Source: Blastomyces gilchristii SLH14081 (Eukaryota; Ascomycota; Eurotiomycetes; Onygenales; Ajellomycetaceae). Taken from it: a stretch of 64,000 nt of DNA. Within the stretch, counting starts at the first letter, position 1, and each line of letters starts with the position of its first letter. The DNA is taken from NCBI RefSeq assembly GCF_000003855.2, contig NW_003101679.1:3489558-3553557 (forward strand), read 5' to 3'. A model generated the notes under the pieces. The model was not told the origin of the DNA and made no database searches. It was given only the letters and a program-made list of their open reading frames with translations. A program made the position numbers and the translations under genes. Positions 45,293-56,999 of the stretch are shown here, one piece after another.

Positions 45293-46213
45293 GAGTATTA
45301 TATCTGTAGTACTGATAATTATTACATTTGATATAAAGACTGTCAGAAATGCACAGACTTCAGAGAAGTCAGACATCAGAGTGTGTACAGTTACAGCAGA
45401 GTCTTAAGAGCTGATCATCTACATATATAATCAGATATCACTTATGAAGGTGTGTCTACTTCTTCAGTTATACTGAAGTATTCAGCTCAGAAATACTTAA
45501 GATATGAAGAGAGAACTCATCTACTCAGGTTAACTCTCATCACAAATTTATGATATTCACATTGTCTTAATTACTCAAACTTTGCAGATACTCAGAGACT
45601 CATCTCTTATTAATAATGAGATTGCAAGAATGTGCTGCAGTGTGAGAAGTATTGATAGAAACTCTAGACATATTTACATATCTCTGATCAGAGATTGTGT
45701 AGATAGAAAGAGAGTGATTATAGATCTGTGAGACTGCAGAGAATACTGACAGCACTCAGAGCTTTATAGAAACTGTCAGCTAGAGTCTGTAAGAAATTAC
45801 TTATAGAGAGACTTACAGTAAAGAGCAGAACTACACTGCTTAAAGTCAGAAACTAGTCTGAAAGAGATATGAGATTGATCACTGACTCAAAGATCAGATA
45901 TGATGACAGGGCTGAAGAGAATGAAGTTACTGTTGTAAGTGATAGTATCTCTGCTTCATCACCTGATAAAAGATAATCAGAGAAGTCACAGAGACACTTA
46001 TAAGAGACTCAGCAGCAGTCAGACATTGTTTATAAAGATATTGAAATTAAAAAATTTCTATTCTTAAAAAGTTCTTGAATTAATAAACAGACATTGTCAG
46101 AAATACTCTCTCTCTATTATCTAAGTGAAAACACTTCACAGATAAATGAAGATACTCACAGTTTATAAGAATAAGAACTGTTATAAAAAAAGAGAAAAGA
46201 AGATGGGATTTAA
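45293..46213 (+). pseudogene. Unidentified Cys/Trp-rich degenerate frame
   Basis: One phase stays readable for about 307 codons, interrupted by some 20 stops, nearly all possible Trp or Gln derivatives. It ends at TAA 46211. The N-terminal part has CSTDNYYI then YKDCQKC (about 45305-45350), giving a C-X11-C-X2-C pattern that may be a zinc-binding cluster. Later it has a DCKNVLQCEKY stretch (about 45622-45655). I recognise no family. It follows Gypsy-2b on the same strand, but continuity with it is unproven. Confidence 0.35.
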
Positions 46214-46900
46214 CAGATAGATCTGAGATATTTATACTACTTTAGAGAGATTTATTTATACTATAAGTGATTCTGCAGAATAGTCAGATCACTCTAATAA
46301 ATAAAGAATAATTATGAATTATAGGTCTGAATCTTTTTATGTGACTATAAAGAGTGATTATATACTGTAAATATCTTGATTCTATAATTCTACAGAGTTA
46401 GTAAAAGAATGAAAAATTTCTCACAATTCTACAGTGTCAAAGAATGATGATTCACAAGAATGAGTGAAAAGATCAACTCATGAATACTTCTCTTTAATGA
46501 GAGTGATCTTACAGAAATTGATTCATCTGTGAGATGAATCTGTGTGATACTCATACAAGAATCTCACAGAAAAATGATTGAAGATCAACTGAAACTCTTT
46601 AGATTGAAAGATATGAGATGAATCTATGTAATAATTATACAAGAATCTTGTGAAATTGATTAAGAGTTAATCAGAACTCTTCTGTATAAAACATGTGAGA
46701 TGAATCTGTATAATAGTCAGAGAAAGATCTGCAGACTATAAAGAATCTCATAGAATAAGAAACTGAGTGACAGACTCTTTTCTCTTCATAGTAATAAGAG
46801 ATTTTTTCTCACTGAGATTTTTTATAGATATAGAGAATTTTTAGTAAGTATTACTACAGTGCTAAGTCTGATTCTATAAAGTCACTCAGTGAAAGACTTC
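46214..46900. other. Degenerate AT-rich region
   Basis: No frame or known element recognised apart from the tandem repeat at 46531-46720. Confidence 0.4.
46531..46720. repeat. About 83-bp imperfect tandem repeat
   Basis: Units start at gagatgaatct at 46531, 46615 and 46697 (spacings 84 and 82 bp). The first two complete units share acaagaatct and a following at-rich half; the third is partial. The differences are mostly transitions. Confidence 0.75.
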
Positions 46901-47290
46901 ACAGATAAAGCCTTAGAGAGAAGAGAGTATGTAAGAAATCTCACTTCTTACAGATTCTTTATCTCTATTTCTATCTCTTATGTAATTAATAGAGTTAGCA
47001 GCTCTTGACTACATACAACTATATAGACTGAAGTTCATGAATACTATTCATAACTCAGCTTGAATACTATTATACATTTAATCTCTACATTTTATCTTTC
47101 TACTGTGAATAATTCTAGTAGTTAACAGTACATATCACGCCAAGCTGCAAACACCTGAATAATCGCCGGCGAGTACTTATTCTTATATTCTCTGTGTGAG
47201 CATGAGTTGTATCTTAAAAGATAGTTAGCTTCAAATACCAGGTTGTATCTGCTACTTGAGACCAGATATTGTAAGAATTTCAATTCTTGT
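46901..47290 (-). other. Possible LTR-like segment and unmutated patch beside Copia-1
   Basis: Reading minus from 47127, a stretch begins TGTTAACTACTAG and includes a Copia-LTR-like look (TATATAGTTGTATGTAG near 47010-47030). Beside it, 47128-47180 has CG-containing sequence (aatcgccggcgagtac) unlike its neighbours. It lies where the 3' LTR of minus-strand Copia-1 should be, but I found no matching partner LTR, so this is a weak call. Confidence 0.3.
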
Positions 47291-48200
47291 TAATATCATA
47301 TAACTGTAATATCATTATCTAGACTACTGCTCTCATCAGATGAGAATTTAATACATATTTTAGTGATCATTGATATACTGACTGAGTTCATCTTATTCAG
47401 TTCAAAATCTTCAAGAATCTCCTCTATCTAGCAGCTCTGTATCACTGTCATCTTCTTATTTTTTAGGCAGTTAACTTTTATTCTCAGATATGACTTATTC
47501 TCATCAACACTCTTTGTCTCAAACTACTTAGCTATCTTCATCAATATTCAATTCAGTTACTACTCTTGAAAGCCTGTTACTCTGCAGTTATTAACATGTA
47601 GTATTAAATATATCTTTTGAATAGAGTGATATAGAAAGCTGTCATCATAATATAATATCTTGAATCACAATATGATAAGATATTCTGTTGTAAGAAAGTA
47701 TCATATTCTTACTGCTTGTTTCATTTCATATAAGCTCTGTCAAAGTAGTCTTACTAAATTGTCTCTATCATGTCTCACACCTGTTGACAGTTTCATATAG
47801 ACAATCTCATTTAATGAGAGAGTTTCATTCAAGAATACTGACATATGGTCAATCAATTTAACTTTTCATTCATTGACAGTTAATATAGTAAATAAGCTAT
47901 GTGATGTGAGTTCTGATATTATCACAGTATATGATTTTGTATATTAAATATCTTGCTTCTGCAGAAACTCCCTAATTACTCAACAGATCTGAAACTGAAT
48001 AGTTTATTCTTTATTATTCAGTTTCTGATCAAACACTTATTTCTCTGATAGAATATTCATATCTGATGTTTTCTCAATAATAATGTATATCTTCTGCTGT
48101 TCAAATACCTTGACTTCTCTCTGTATTATCTTATATTAATAATTCCAGTCTGGGCTTCTTTTGACCTCTGTAAGTGTGATTGAATCGTCAGTCAGAGTAC
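47291..48200 (-). pseudogene. Copia-1 reverse transcriptase remnant
   Basis: Begins with the KRSPDWNY linker (48136-48165), equivalent to the S.W..A motif at the start of Copia RT. It continues through ETLSLNEIVYMKLSTGV (about 47770-47820), matching L..IYM..P.G. Then come NLVRLLQSLYEMKQAVRIW (about 47700-47760), matching LKKSLYGLKQA.R.W, and IYLILHVN (about 47590-47615), matching the VYVDD region with the second Asp lost. About ten stops. Confidence 0.88.
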
Positions 48201-48289
48201 TAAGAACAGAATCATCTTTATTGACAGAATTTTCTATCTTCTCATCATTGACAAGCTTCATGTCAGCATTCAAGAGATAGACTGAATTA

Positions 48290-49330
48290 ATGACATTTTT
48301 CAGATTCTCATTGACAATCATCTTTAAAATATCTGACCTCTCTTTAGCTAGAGATTTTAATAAGCAGTGTTATCACTCTTTATTCATATTTAGAATATCA
48401 AGTTCTTCTGAAAAGTCAATAGACTTCTTGACTGCATTGACAGATTCAGTTGATTTTATATCAAAATTCTTATCAAAGACAACATCTCATGCAACTTCTA
48501 GGCACTGTCTTACAGAGTCTTATAGATGATATTAATATAGTCTCTGATAACTGACTAGTCATCATTCTCTGTCATCTATTCCATTCTCAAGCTTGCTAGA
48601 TACTTTTAAATTCTTCTTATAGATCTTACACTGTCATCTATGTATTCAGTGAACTGAGGGCTATACCTCAGTTCATGGGTTAAAAGGTATAAGCAGAGAC
48701 TCATCAGTACATTCAAATATCTTGATTGATATTGAGAATGTATTGATCATTATGATTGCAGCTTGTATTATCTCTCTTCAAAGATCTCTTTTCAAGTCAC
48801 TATTAAATAGTAGACTTCTTGTCTTTTCAGCAATAATACAATTAACATGTTTCACAGAATCATTGAATTGCAGTGTGTCAGAAGTGATTATCTCATATAT
48901 AATTTCTTTGATCTAATAATAGATCTTAAGATTCTCACTTGTAAATTCTCTTTCTTCATCTCAATGAAGAATTTCAATTCTTTATTGTATAGTTATCTCT
49001 ATATCTATTATAAAATTCATCAGCTTTGCTGTTGATTGTTCTTTTAATATCATTAAAATCACTCATTGATAGTGTATAGCATTATCAGTAATACTCACCC
49101 AGTAGCTCACACTCTCTCTAAAGAGTATATCTTTCTTATGAAAGAGTGTTTTCCCTCTCTCTATCAGATCAATGAAGAATCTCATTACTGACTTGGTAAC
49201 TCTCATCATAGATTGAATGATTGAATGTATTATCTTGACTTGCACATAGACCTTGTAAAATAAGAAAACCTGTTATTCAAGAATTCTCATTTCTAGATAT
49301 GAGTCTGTAATTATTTTGATGATATCAGTT
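48290..49330 (-). pseudogene. Copia-1 integrase remnant
   Basis: Follows the pre-integrase KWHQKLRHLNSTDI block (about 49300-49350), the counterpart of the WH.RLGH.N motif. A K-Y-Q-K/I-H block (about 49210-49260) corresponds to C..C..GK..R. A V-RFFIDLI stretch (about 49150-49200) sits at the first catalytic Asp. The rest is stop-ridden. Confidence 0.75.
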
Positions 49331-49356
49331 GAATTGAGATGTCTGAGTTTCTGATG

Positions 49357-49860
49357 CTATTTTATCATTATATGTTTCACAATTTTCATATCATTTCTCT
49401 CTGATAATGCTAGTATTATATCATTATCTGTCATTTGCATGAAATTTGCAGGTGTGAAACTATCATCAGATGCAGAAAAATGAATCAGATCACTGTATAT
49501 AACTGACTTCTTCAACTCATAAATATTTCTATCATTTAATCTCACAGTAATAGTGAATTTTCTGTCAGAAGACATAAGTAATATAATATGATTTTTGTCA
49601 TATATTAATTACTTGAAGATGTAGCCTTGTTGTACAAGCTTGTCTAGACTGATAAGATTAACTTTAAAATTCAGAGTATAGAAAACATTATTCAATATCA
49701 TATTCATTTCTTTAACTGATATACTTGTGTTCTCAACTATTATGATAGAGACTTTGATTTCATTAGTCATTATCAATGATAACTTAACATTCTTCTTTTT
49801 CTTCACAATAAGATCTCTATAAGATATAACATAAGCATCTGATTCAGAGTTTAATATTCA
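49357..49860 (-). pseudogene. Copia-1 protease and pre-integrase region
   Basis: Two open stretches (49609-49806 and 49357-49575) cover this part. The motif NVFYTLNFKVNLISLDKLV (about 49630-49690) matches the YVPGL..NLLS.S.L block. The active site, DSGA in the family, reads NSES (about 49846-49857): catalytic Asp to Asn and Gly to Glu, both by G-to-A. A preceding Trp is TGA. Protease is dead. Confidence 0.87.
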
Positions 49861-51147
49861 AGTATTCTTTGTTGAGTTGTTGTCTGATTAAATCTCATCT
49901 CTTAAGAAGAACATTTATTTCATAATACTGTGAACAGAATCAGTTTCAGCATTGCTACTGTTCTTATCTTTATCTTTTCTAGCAGTATTAGAATTAATAG
50001 AATATTTCTCAGAGTATTTCTTTCAACAGTCATTCTGAATATAATTAACTCTGTCATAGTAATAGCAGATTCTCATTACACTGTCTCTATATTCTGGTTT
50101 GAAGTCTGTATTCTTATTATTACTTTTTTCATTATCTGAGCTTCTTATATTATCAACTGTATTTATTATCACATTCTTCAGCACTTCTCTCATTACAGAG
50201 AGATGTAGTAGAATATCTTAACAAAGACTTATGAAGTCAGCTTTAAGAGATTGACTATCATTCTTATCAATCTGATTGATTCAGTTTCTAATCAATAATG
50301 CTTATATCTCACTCACTTCAGTGAGTAAACAGTTAAAAAATATGTAGTTCTCAGTCTTAAATTCTAGATATATATATTCAGTCTGTATAATAATTAAATA
50401 TTCAATAAAGGCCTGATCAGAGCTCTTAGTCTTAGCAAACAGAGTGATGATTTCTCTATACAATCTTATTCTTTTAACAGCAGATCTTTCAGTAAAACTT
50501 TCCTTTATGATCTTTTATAAAGTGTAGACAGACAGCTCAGATTTCTTCAGTACTGTAAAATGAGATTTCATCTGTGAAGCAATTATGAATTATATATAAT
50601 TATGCAGTCACATGTTACATTCTTCTCAAAATCATTGCATGTTGTTACTTGTATTCTTCATAGAACTCATTTGCTTTTTATCAATAATATCAACTATGTG
50701 AGATTGCTTCATAGCTAGTAAGATCTCTTTCTTTTACATTGAATAGTTCTCACAGTCTGTAAGAATAACTGATTTTCTAATATACTTAATCTGATCTTAA
50801 AATTCTCTTAAAATCTTCATCAAAGCAGATGTTGTTTCTTATTTCTATAGAAACTGTATCAGATTCATACTAACAGTGTCATTAGTATCAGTCAGAGTCT
50901 CACTCTCTCTGCTAGTTTTTATCTGTTTTATTTCATATTGAAGTTTCATTATCTTCAACTTTATACAAGTTAACTCACTTGTAGAAGTTGAATTACATTT
51001 ATATAGATTATGCTTATGATTCAACATTCTGATAATGTGTTGAATAATTAAATCTTTAAAATTATTATCAGAGTTGTTTATTCTCTGTTTCACTTTCAGT
51101 GCTTCTGAATTTAATTTTCTATACACTGATATGTATTTCTTCATCAA
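49861..51147 (-). pseudogene. gag: Copia-1 gag remnant
   Basis: Starts with a 100-codon open stretch (50845-51147, from ATG at 51147). A zinc knuckle lies at about 50035-50080: the CX2CX4HX4C spacing is preserved, but the second Cys and the His are now Tyr (CYYYDRVNYIQNDC), both single transitions. The middle is stop-ridden. Confidence 0.8.
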
Positions 51148-51418
51148 ATCTGGTACTCTATCTCAAATTAATCATAGGTTTAAAGAGACATCTAGGCATG
51201 TTCAATGATACATGAAGATGTGATTAACATGTTATTAGCAGTTATTCATAGAAGAGCTTCATAATCTGTTAAACAATAATATTATCATCTGTAATCTATC
51301 TAAGGAGAAACTATATATAAGTTGAGTGGCACGTGATTAGAGTAGATGTTCTTACCGGAAAAACGTAGGCTTATTATACAACTGGATTGTGATTGTTCCG
51401 TCATGCCAGTCACTGACA
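51148..51418 (-). repeat. Possible Copia-1 5' LTR and leader
   Basis: Reading minus from 51418: TGTCAGTGACTGGCATGACG, then an unmutated patch with CG pairs (51320-51400). It possibly ends ...TTTAACA near 51272, followed by gattatgaagctc, which could be a tRNA-iMet half-molecule primer site of the Copia type. No second LTR is seen, so the call rests on position and terminal TG/CA only. Confidence 0.4.
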
Positions 51419-51690
51419 CTGTCACTGAACTGCAAATCTTAATATGATGATGAATAAGCTGTGAAATCATTGTAAACAAGTTATGAACAGGAAAAAATTA
51501 TCATTATATTGACAATGTCACTGATTTCTATCTATGTAATCACTAATTCTGAAAAACATCTCATTTGCTGAAATCATTCCCTATTGAAAATCTGCTACAT
51601 CTCTATCTAATTTCTTTTAGATTCTCTGAATCATCTCTCTCTCATTATCATCATTTTCTGTTATATTTATATCAGTATTAATATTCATTT
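51419..51690. other. AT-rich spacer
   Basis: No frame, repeat or element end recognised beyond the palindrome gtcactgacactgtcactga at about 51409-51428. Confidence 0.4.
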
Positions 51691-51699
51691 CTGCAAACT

Positions 51700-52900
51700 T
51701 GCAAATTGATATTGAAGTTTTTGCAGAGTCAGTATCAATGATCATTTACTATTTGAAAGAGAGAATTTCAGAGAAGAGATTGAGAGTGATGTATTTACGT
51801 ATCTATATAATTGTCATCTTCTGCATAAATCTGAGGATCATTTTGCTGATTCTAACTTCCATTTTGACTGAGAATGTTGAGAGTTTCAGAGCTGCTTATA
51901 GTCAGAGAATCAAATGAAGTCAGAACATCAGAGAAGAAGAAAAGAGAAAGATCAGCAGCAGCAGCAGAGGCATCAGCATCAGCATCAGTATTGATATCAG
52001 TAGCAGAGGCAGGAAGAGAATTGTCACTGTTATCAGATTTCTCATCACACTTCTGTCAGTCATCAGTGAATCTCTTGAATTACTTTAATATTTCACATGT
52101 CTTGACAGCAATATTCAATACATTCTGATTGATATTGTTTATAACATTTGTGAGATTCATTATTGCTTATTTTTGAGCTTTAATATAGTGATTTACTATC
52201 ATTAAAATCTCATGCTGTACTGCAAGCCTGCTTCTCTTGATTTTCAATTTAATCTTCTCAGTGATAACTTTCTTCTTCTCAATGATGACTTTCTTCTTCT
52301 CAACAGTAACTTTCTTCTTTTTGAGCTCAAGCTTTGTCTTTTCAATATTCAGCTTTATCTTTTTAATCTCAATTTTCACTTTTTTAGCAGCACTGATTGT
52401 GACATTTAAGACTTTCAGAGCCATATTGATACTTTTCATGTATTAAGCTTCTGCTTTCTATCACTAAGTCTTGACTTTCTTGATTTATTTTAAGAGATTC
52501 TTTACTGATTTCAATATAGTCTTCTTTATTATTATCTTGAATTAATTTGATAAAGAAAGATAAAATTCATGAATTTAGATCAGACTGTTAACTTATTCTT
52601 TTAATTCTTCAGAGATAATCACACATTTCTTTTTCTCATAATTGTAATTTATACAAGGCTTTGAGCTTCTCTTCATCTGGTCACAAGCAGCATTCAAATG
52701 ACAGAGAAAAATATACTTAATACAGTGCTCACATATTATCAGTTTGCTAGACTGCTTTGTCAGAGTATTCAGATAACTGCTTGCTTTCTTCTCTTAAGTC
52801 TTTGCAGCAGCTGCATGAGTACACTTGAAGGTGTTATTTATCATTTTATATACTGCTGCTGTTATTGTTATTATTACTGTGATTGATGCTGATGTAATGA
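51700..52900 (-). pseudogene. Unidentified degenerate gene with Lys-rich coiled coil
   Basis: On the minus strand, 52167-52439 is an open 90-codon stretch with tandem KKKVT/IIEKKKV heptad-like repeats, a probable coiled coil. Downstream (about 51940-52010) is an Asp/Ala-rich low-complexity run, DADADASAAAAD, from a cag/cat-type microsatellite. Upstream (about 52560-52690) is a KPCINYNYEKKKC stretch. Overall it resembles DNA-binding plus coiled-coil proteins seen in fungal repeats, but I recognise no family. Stops break the flanks. Confidence 0.35.
51949..51990. repeat. Trinucleotide-type microsatellite (cag/cat)
   Basis: Runs of agcagcagcagcag then catcagcatcagcatcag, coding for the low-complexity run described for 51700-52900 on the minus strand. 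Confidence 0.85.
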
Positions 52901-54462
52901 ATTACTGATATTCTTGATATACTACACAGACAAGATATCTTGATTAGAACTTTTCTGATTAAAAGCTTTCTATTATAACTAGCAGAATACTAACTGTTCT
53001 GAGAGATGAAGAAGAGTAGAGTGAGCTGAGAATGATCTTTGCAGTGTATTATTGTGACAAGAAGAAGAAAGAAAGAAGAAAAGAAGAAAAAGAAAAAGAT
53101 AAGTCTTTATATATATTATTAAGTCATCTTTGAAGGTTATTATGTAACAAATTTGAATACTTTATTACTTCAGAAGACTTCTGAGTGTAATCAGTGCATC
53201 TGATAGATTTTACTCATATCTTATTTTCAGAGTGAATACTTTTCATGCAGACTATCACTGAATGAATTATAGCTATTTTGAATAGAAATTCATTTCTATT
53301 AACTAGAAACAGGTGTTCAATACACTGTCAGAAATATATCTACAGAATTCAAGATGAATAAAAAAGATTTTCTGATACAGTGAAATCAGTAAATTCTCTG
53401 CAGTCATAACTATATAAATTGCAAGATAGAGAATATGATAACTTTCTTTGATAAATATCAAGACAGGTATATTCTAATTATGTATATTAAAGTATATATT
53501 AACTAATTTATATATAAAACTCATGGAAAATTAAATATATTGAAATAGAAATAGATTGTGTTGAAAATCTCTATATCAATGATCTATCTTTCACTGAAAG
53601 TGTCTCTGAAAATTTAATCTTTTTCTGCATTGTCTCTTATATATCTTTCACTAGACATCTCTTTTTTACTGTCAGAGTATTCTGAATTATCTCAGTAAAG
53701 TCATCTCTGATAATTTACTGATATTCAGAAATATCACTTATCAGATTTCAGAATGTCAGAATATTTTATCATTGTAACATAGCTGCAGTGAAATTTTCAT
53801 TTGTATTAGTATTATCAAGTATTTTAATCTGAGTTGTAAGATTGATATATATCTCTATTTTTCAGAATCAGTTTCTCGTTTTTCAATTCAAAGTTTTCAA
53901 TTCAATATCTTTAACTAATGAATATTCAACTTATGTTCCATATACTATTATTCTCACTCAGAGAATCAATCAAAGTTGATGATTTCTCATACTTCGTAAA
54001 AAACCAAAAAGAACTTTTCAGCAGTAAATGAATCACAGAAGTATTCAAAGATGATTGATTCTTCATAGCAGTTATACAATCTGATTATCACTGAACTTTC
54101 TCTACTCTTTATCTTCTCTCATTGAATATAATTCTATATTAATAAATGATTAGCTAAGTTGATTAAAAGAAATTTAATATCTCACTGAAAAGTTTTAAAT
54201 TCTTCTAAGATATGTCACTAAAAAGTTAATATATTTGCTAAAATCTAATACTACTTGTCTTTATTTCTTCAAGAGTTCACAACTTTCATGTTTTAATTAC
54301 ATTCAGTATCATTATTCTGCTGAATAAAAAGATGTATAATATTTTATTCTTTATTTTTATCACACTTGCAACTGTTCAATTCAAATTATCTTTATTGAAA
54401 GAAGAAAATAAATTCATCTGATCTTCAGATGCAGACACTACTCTGTCAGCTGAATTTTCTTC
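52901..54462. other. Degenerate AT-rich region without assignable feature
   Basis: It includes a purine-rich stretch gaagaagaaagaaagaag (about 53060-53100). Several minus-strand stretches have few stops if Trp codons are allowed for (54090-53560), but I recognise no domain. It could be hAT-related sequence left of the Gypsy-1d insertion; I could not show it. Confidence 0.35.
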
Positions 54463-54869
54463 TCATATATTTCTGCATCTAAATACTGAGTTCAGTAACA
54501 CCTTTTTAGCAGACTGCTTGATATCAGTGATGAGTAGACTGGCCGGTGGGATCATGAATTTCACATTTGATTCCATTTGATCTGATTGCATACATTTCTT
54601 GATGTGAGTCTCACTAGGATCAAGCATGAAAAAAATCTGAAAATGAATCATTTCTGAGAGAAATGATGTGAAAAATGACAAGATTTAATGAAAGAACAGT
54701 GAAATGAGAGTAATTTCTTACAATAAACTATGAAAGATGATCATTCTTTCAAAATCAGAATGAGACTGAGACTGAAGATCAAATTCAGTCTCATTCAGTT
54801 CATTCAGTGATTGCTTATATATTCAGAATTTGATAATGATTATTGATAACACTCATGAAACAACTAAAT
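54463..54869 (-). pseudogene. Unidentified open stretch left of Gypsy-1d
   Basis: A 72-codon frame (54463-54681) in a phase that stays readable up to 54830 with few stops: SLNELNETEFDLQSQ near 54800, LDPSETHIKKC near 54620. It ends next to the Gypsy-1d duplication taaat (54865-54869). Because the other side of Gypsy-1d is a hAT transposase on the same strand, this may be its C-terminal side, but no hAT dimerisation motif is visible. Confidence 0.3.
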
Positions 54870-55201
54870 TGTAAGGGGCCTGCACCGAATAGATCGGTAT
54901 AATATTATAGGTCTTATATAACAAAGATAAAAATGGTAGAGAAGGAAAGGAAGAGAAAGTGCGAGAATCAGTGATTGAGGTGAATATTTATACGCGTATG
55001 TGATGGTGTATGTGGTGGAGCTTCGGAGTGGAAGAATATACACGCATTCATAGCAGCTGAGGATCGGTGATCAGAAATGACTGAGAATCAGAGTGTATGC
55101 TATGCGTGTTCATAGCAGCCGCGAATCAGTGATTGAGAATGAAAGAATCTATGAAGTGTAATGGAATAGTCTATATGATTGATCAGGTGCAGCCTGCCAC
55201 A
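54870..55201 (-). repeat. Gypsy-1d 3' LTR
   Basis: 332 bp, more mutated than the 5' LTR at 60267 (for example cgcgttcgtagcgg there is cgcattcatagcag here). It has the internal duplication of the cgttcgtagcgg block that lengthens this copy's LTRs. Confidence 0.93.
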
Positions 55202-55220
55202 TTAGCTCCCTCTTTTCAGA
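55202..55220 (-). promoter_or_regulatory. Gypsy-1d polypurine tract
   Basis: On the minus strand tgaaaagagggagctaa lies directly before the 3' LTR, the usual primer site for plus-strand DNA synthesis. The same place in Gypsy-1a reads aaaagagaggactaa. Confidence 0.75.
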
Positions 55221-55254
55221 AGCAGTTCCCATCAGTCAAGGACTGCTATTTCAG

Positions 55255-56600
55255 ATAACACAGAACTCAGAGTCCAGGTCAGTTGATTATAGCTGACTCA
55301 TTTCATCAGATATTATCAGCTGCAGCCGCGGGATCTCTCATTGAGAATATCTTCAATCTCTCACTCAAGCTCATTATCTTCTTCTATGATGCCTGGCAGC
55401 TGTCAGTCAGAAGTCAGCTGAGAAGGGAATGAATTGATGGCAGTGCAGCGGAGCAAGCTTGTGTGAAATACATCATGAATTCCTGGTGGTGTGTCAAGGC
55501 GGTAGTTGTGGCTATCTAGAACTTCTATCACTTTATACCTGACATGGCGGTAGTCTAGTGTATGAGATGAATGTGTGATTCATATGTTCTTGAGATTCAA
55601 TCACACAAGGTCTTCTATCTTATACTGCTCTGCGGGATCTCATCAGATGTTAGTTTAATCTTCTTAGTCTTGTTTTGTAGTTGTCATGAAGGCCTCTGCT
55701 CAATCACAGGCATCTCAGAGCTTCATTACTATATTATCAGTGATCTGGATTGAACTGCAGGGGTTCAGTGTGAACTGTGTAATCTCTAGAAGATTCAACA
55801 CTTTCATGTGATATCTGTGTGTAAGGAAGAACAGGCTTACATCTGTTGAAACAGCATCTCAACTGTTGATAGCAACCTCTGCATATAGAAGAAGGTCATG
55901 TCAATCATCTTGTGAATAATTGCAGAACTTATGAAGATAATTCTTTACAGTCTGAATTGTCCATTTCAATGCATCATCAGTCTCAGAGTGATAGACAGTT
56001 GACAGACAGTGTGTAATTCTGAGAACTTGACAGATCCTAGTTCATAGAGTGCTTATAAATTGACAGTCTCAATCTGATACTATGAATCTCAGCAATTCAT
56101 GCATCTGATAGAACAGGCTCTGTAGAAAGGCTTCAGTGACTTGTTCAGCATTCATCTTATTACAAGGTTTCAATATTACATCTTTACTCAATTGATTCAC
56201 AATGACCAGGATGTTTCTACAACCCTTGCTCTCAGATAGATTGACAGCGAAGTCAATCACCACATCTCACCAGATTCTATCAGAAATATCAAGTGATTTC
56301 AGTAGACCTTTTCTATGATTCTTTCATGAGATAATGAAAGAACAGCAGTTGCAGTTTCAGACAAAGTATCTGATGCTGTTTGATATCTCAGATCAATAGA
56401 ATTCTCAGAAGATCATTCTATACAGTTGTTCATGACCTGAATGGCCAGTCATATGTGAATCATGCATCTCTTGCATTATCCGGGTGTGTAAGAGTTTGAA
56501 GTGAGAGACTCAGTGTTATTTGCAGAATTATAGAGTGTTATTATCATTGATTGAACATTCTGAGATGTCAGTTCTTACTTATAATTCTGAGAGAAATCAC
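55255..56600 (-). pseudogene. Gypsy-1d integrase with chromodomain
   Basis: Integrase core is open at 56069-56263: VIDFAVNLSESKGCRN, VIVNQLSK and FIVSD, matching the D..T.LP.S and IVSDRG blocks. The VVDRLSK block reads VIVNQLSK, so a conserved Asp is now Asn. The C-terminal chromodomain lies at about 55255-55380, EIEDIL then YLMK.VSYN and TWTL, with TGA for the aromatic-cage Trp codons. About ten stops. Confidence 0.88.
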
Positions 56601-56999
56601 AGTGCTTCTTATCATACTACTTCAGTGAGTGCTTAGAGAAGTTCATCAGTTTGAGCTGCTGTATGCTATAGCTCATCTAATGTAGATTCAGAAGAAGTTG
56701 AGATATCAGTGACAGTTCTAATCAGAGAAGCATGTATAGTGCTGTGAGCTGTTTCATCTTGATCAACTAGTATCTTCAGATTCAAGAGCTAGTGCTCTCA
56801 GTTCATCCAGCAAGTATCTGTTACATTGAATGGCATATCTTGCTCTCATCATAAGAGGGCATCTGTCATTGAGTTCTGACTGCCAGAGTGGTAGTGTATT
56901 GTAAAATGAAAGTGGCTTAAGAACTCAGACCATCACATCTGTTATTCAGTAAGTTTACAGGTAGTTGTGAAGTATTTGAGATTCTTATGATCTGTGACT

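Larger units (their letters stand above)
47291..51147 (-). mobile_element. Copia-1, degenerate Ty1/Copia element
   Basis: Minus-strand element with gag, zinc knuckle, protease, pre-integrase, integrase and RT in Ty1/Copia order. RT stops near 47290 and RNase H is not found, so the 3' end is truncated or unrecognisable. It is unrelated in detail to Copia-2. Every domain has RIP-type stops. Confidence 0.88.

Noticed and set aside
47128..47290. Copia-1 RNase H region
   Set aside because: I looked for an SSTEAEY or DADWAG block between the RT end and the LTR-like edge and found none; the element appears truncated.
52212..52446. Phe/Leu-rich plus-strand frames suggesting a membrane protein
   Set aside because: Antisense of the Lys-rich repeat on the minus strand; the hydrophobicity comes from reading AAG/AAA repeats backwards.
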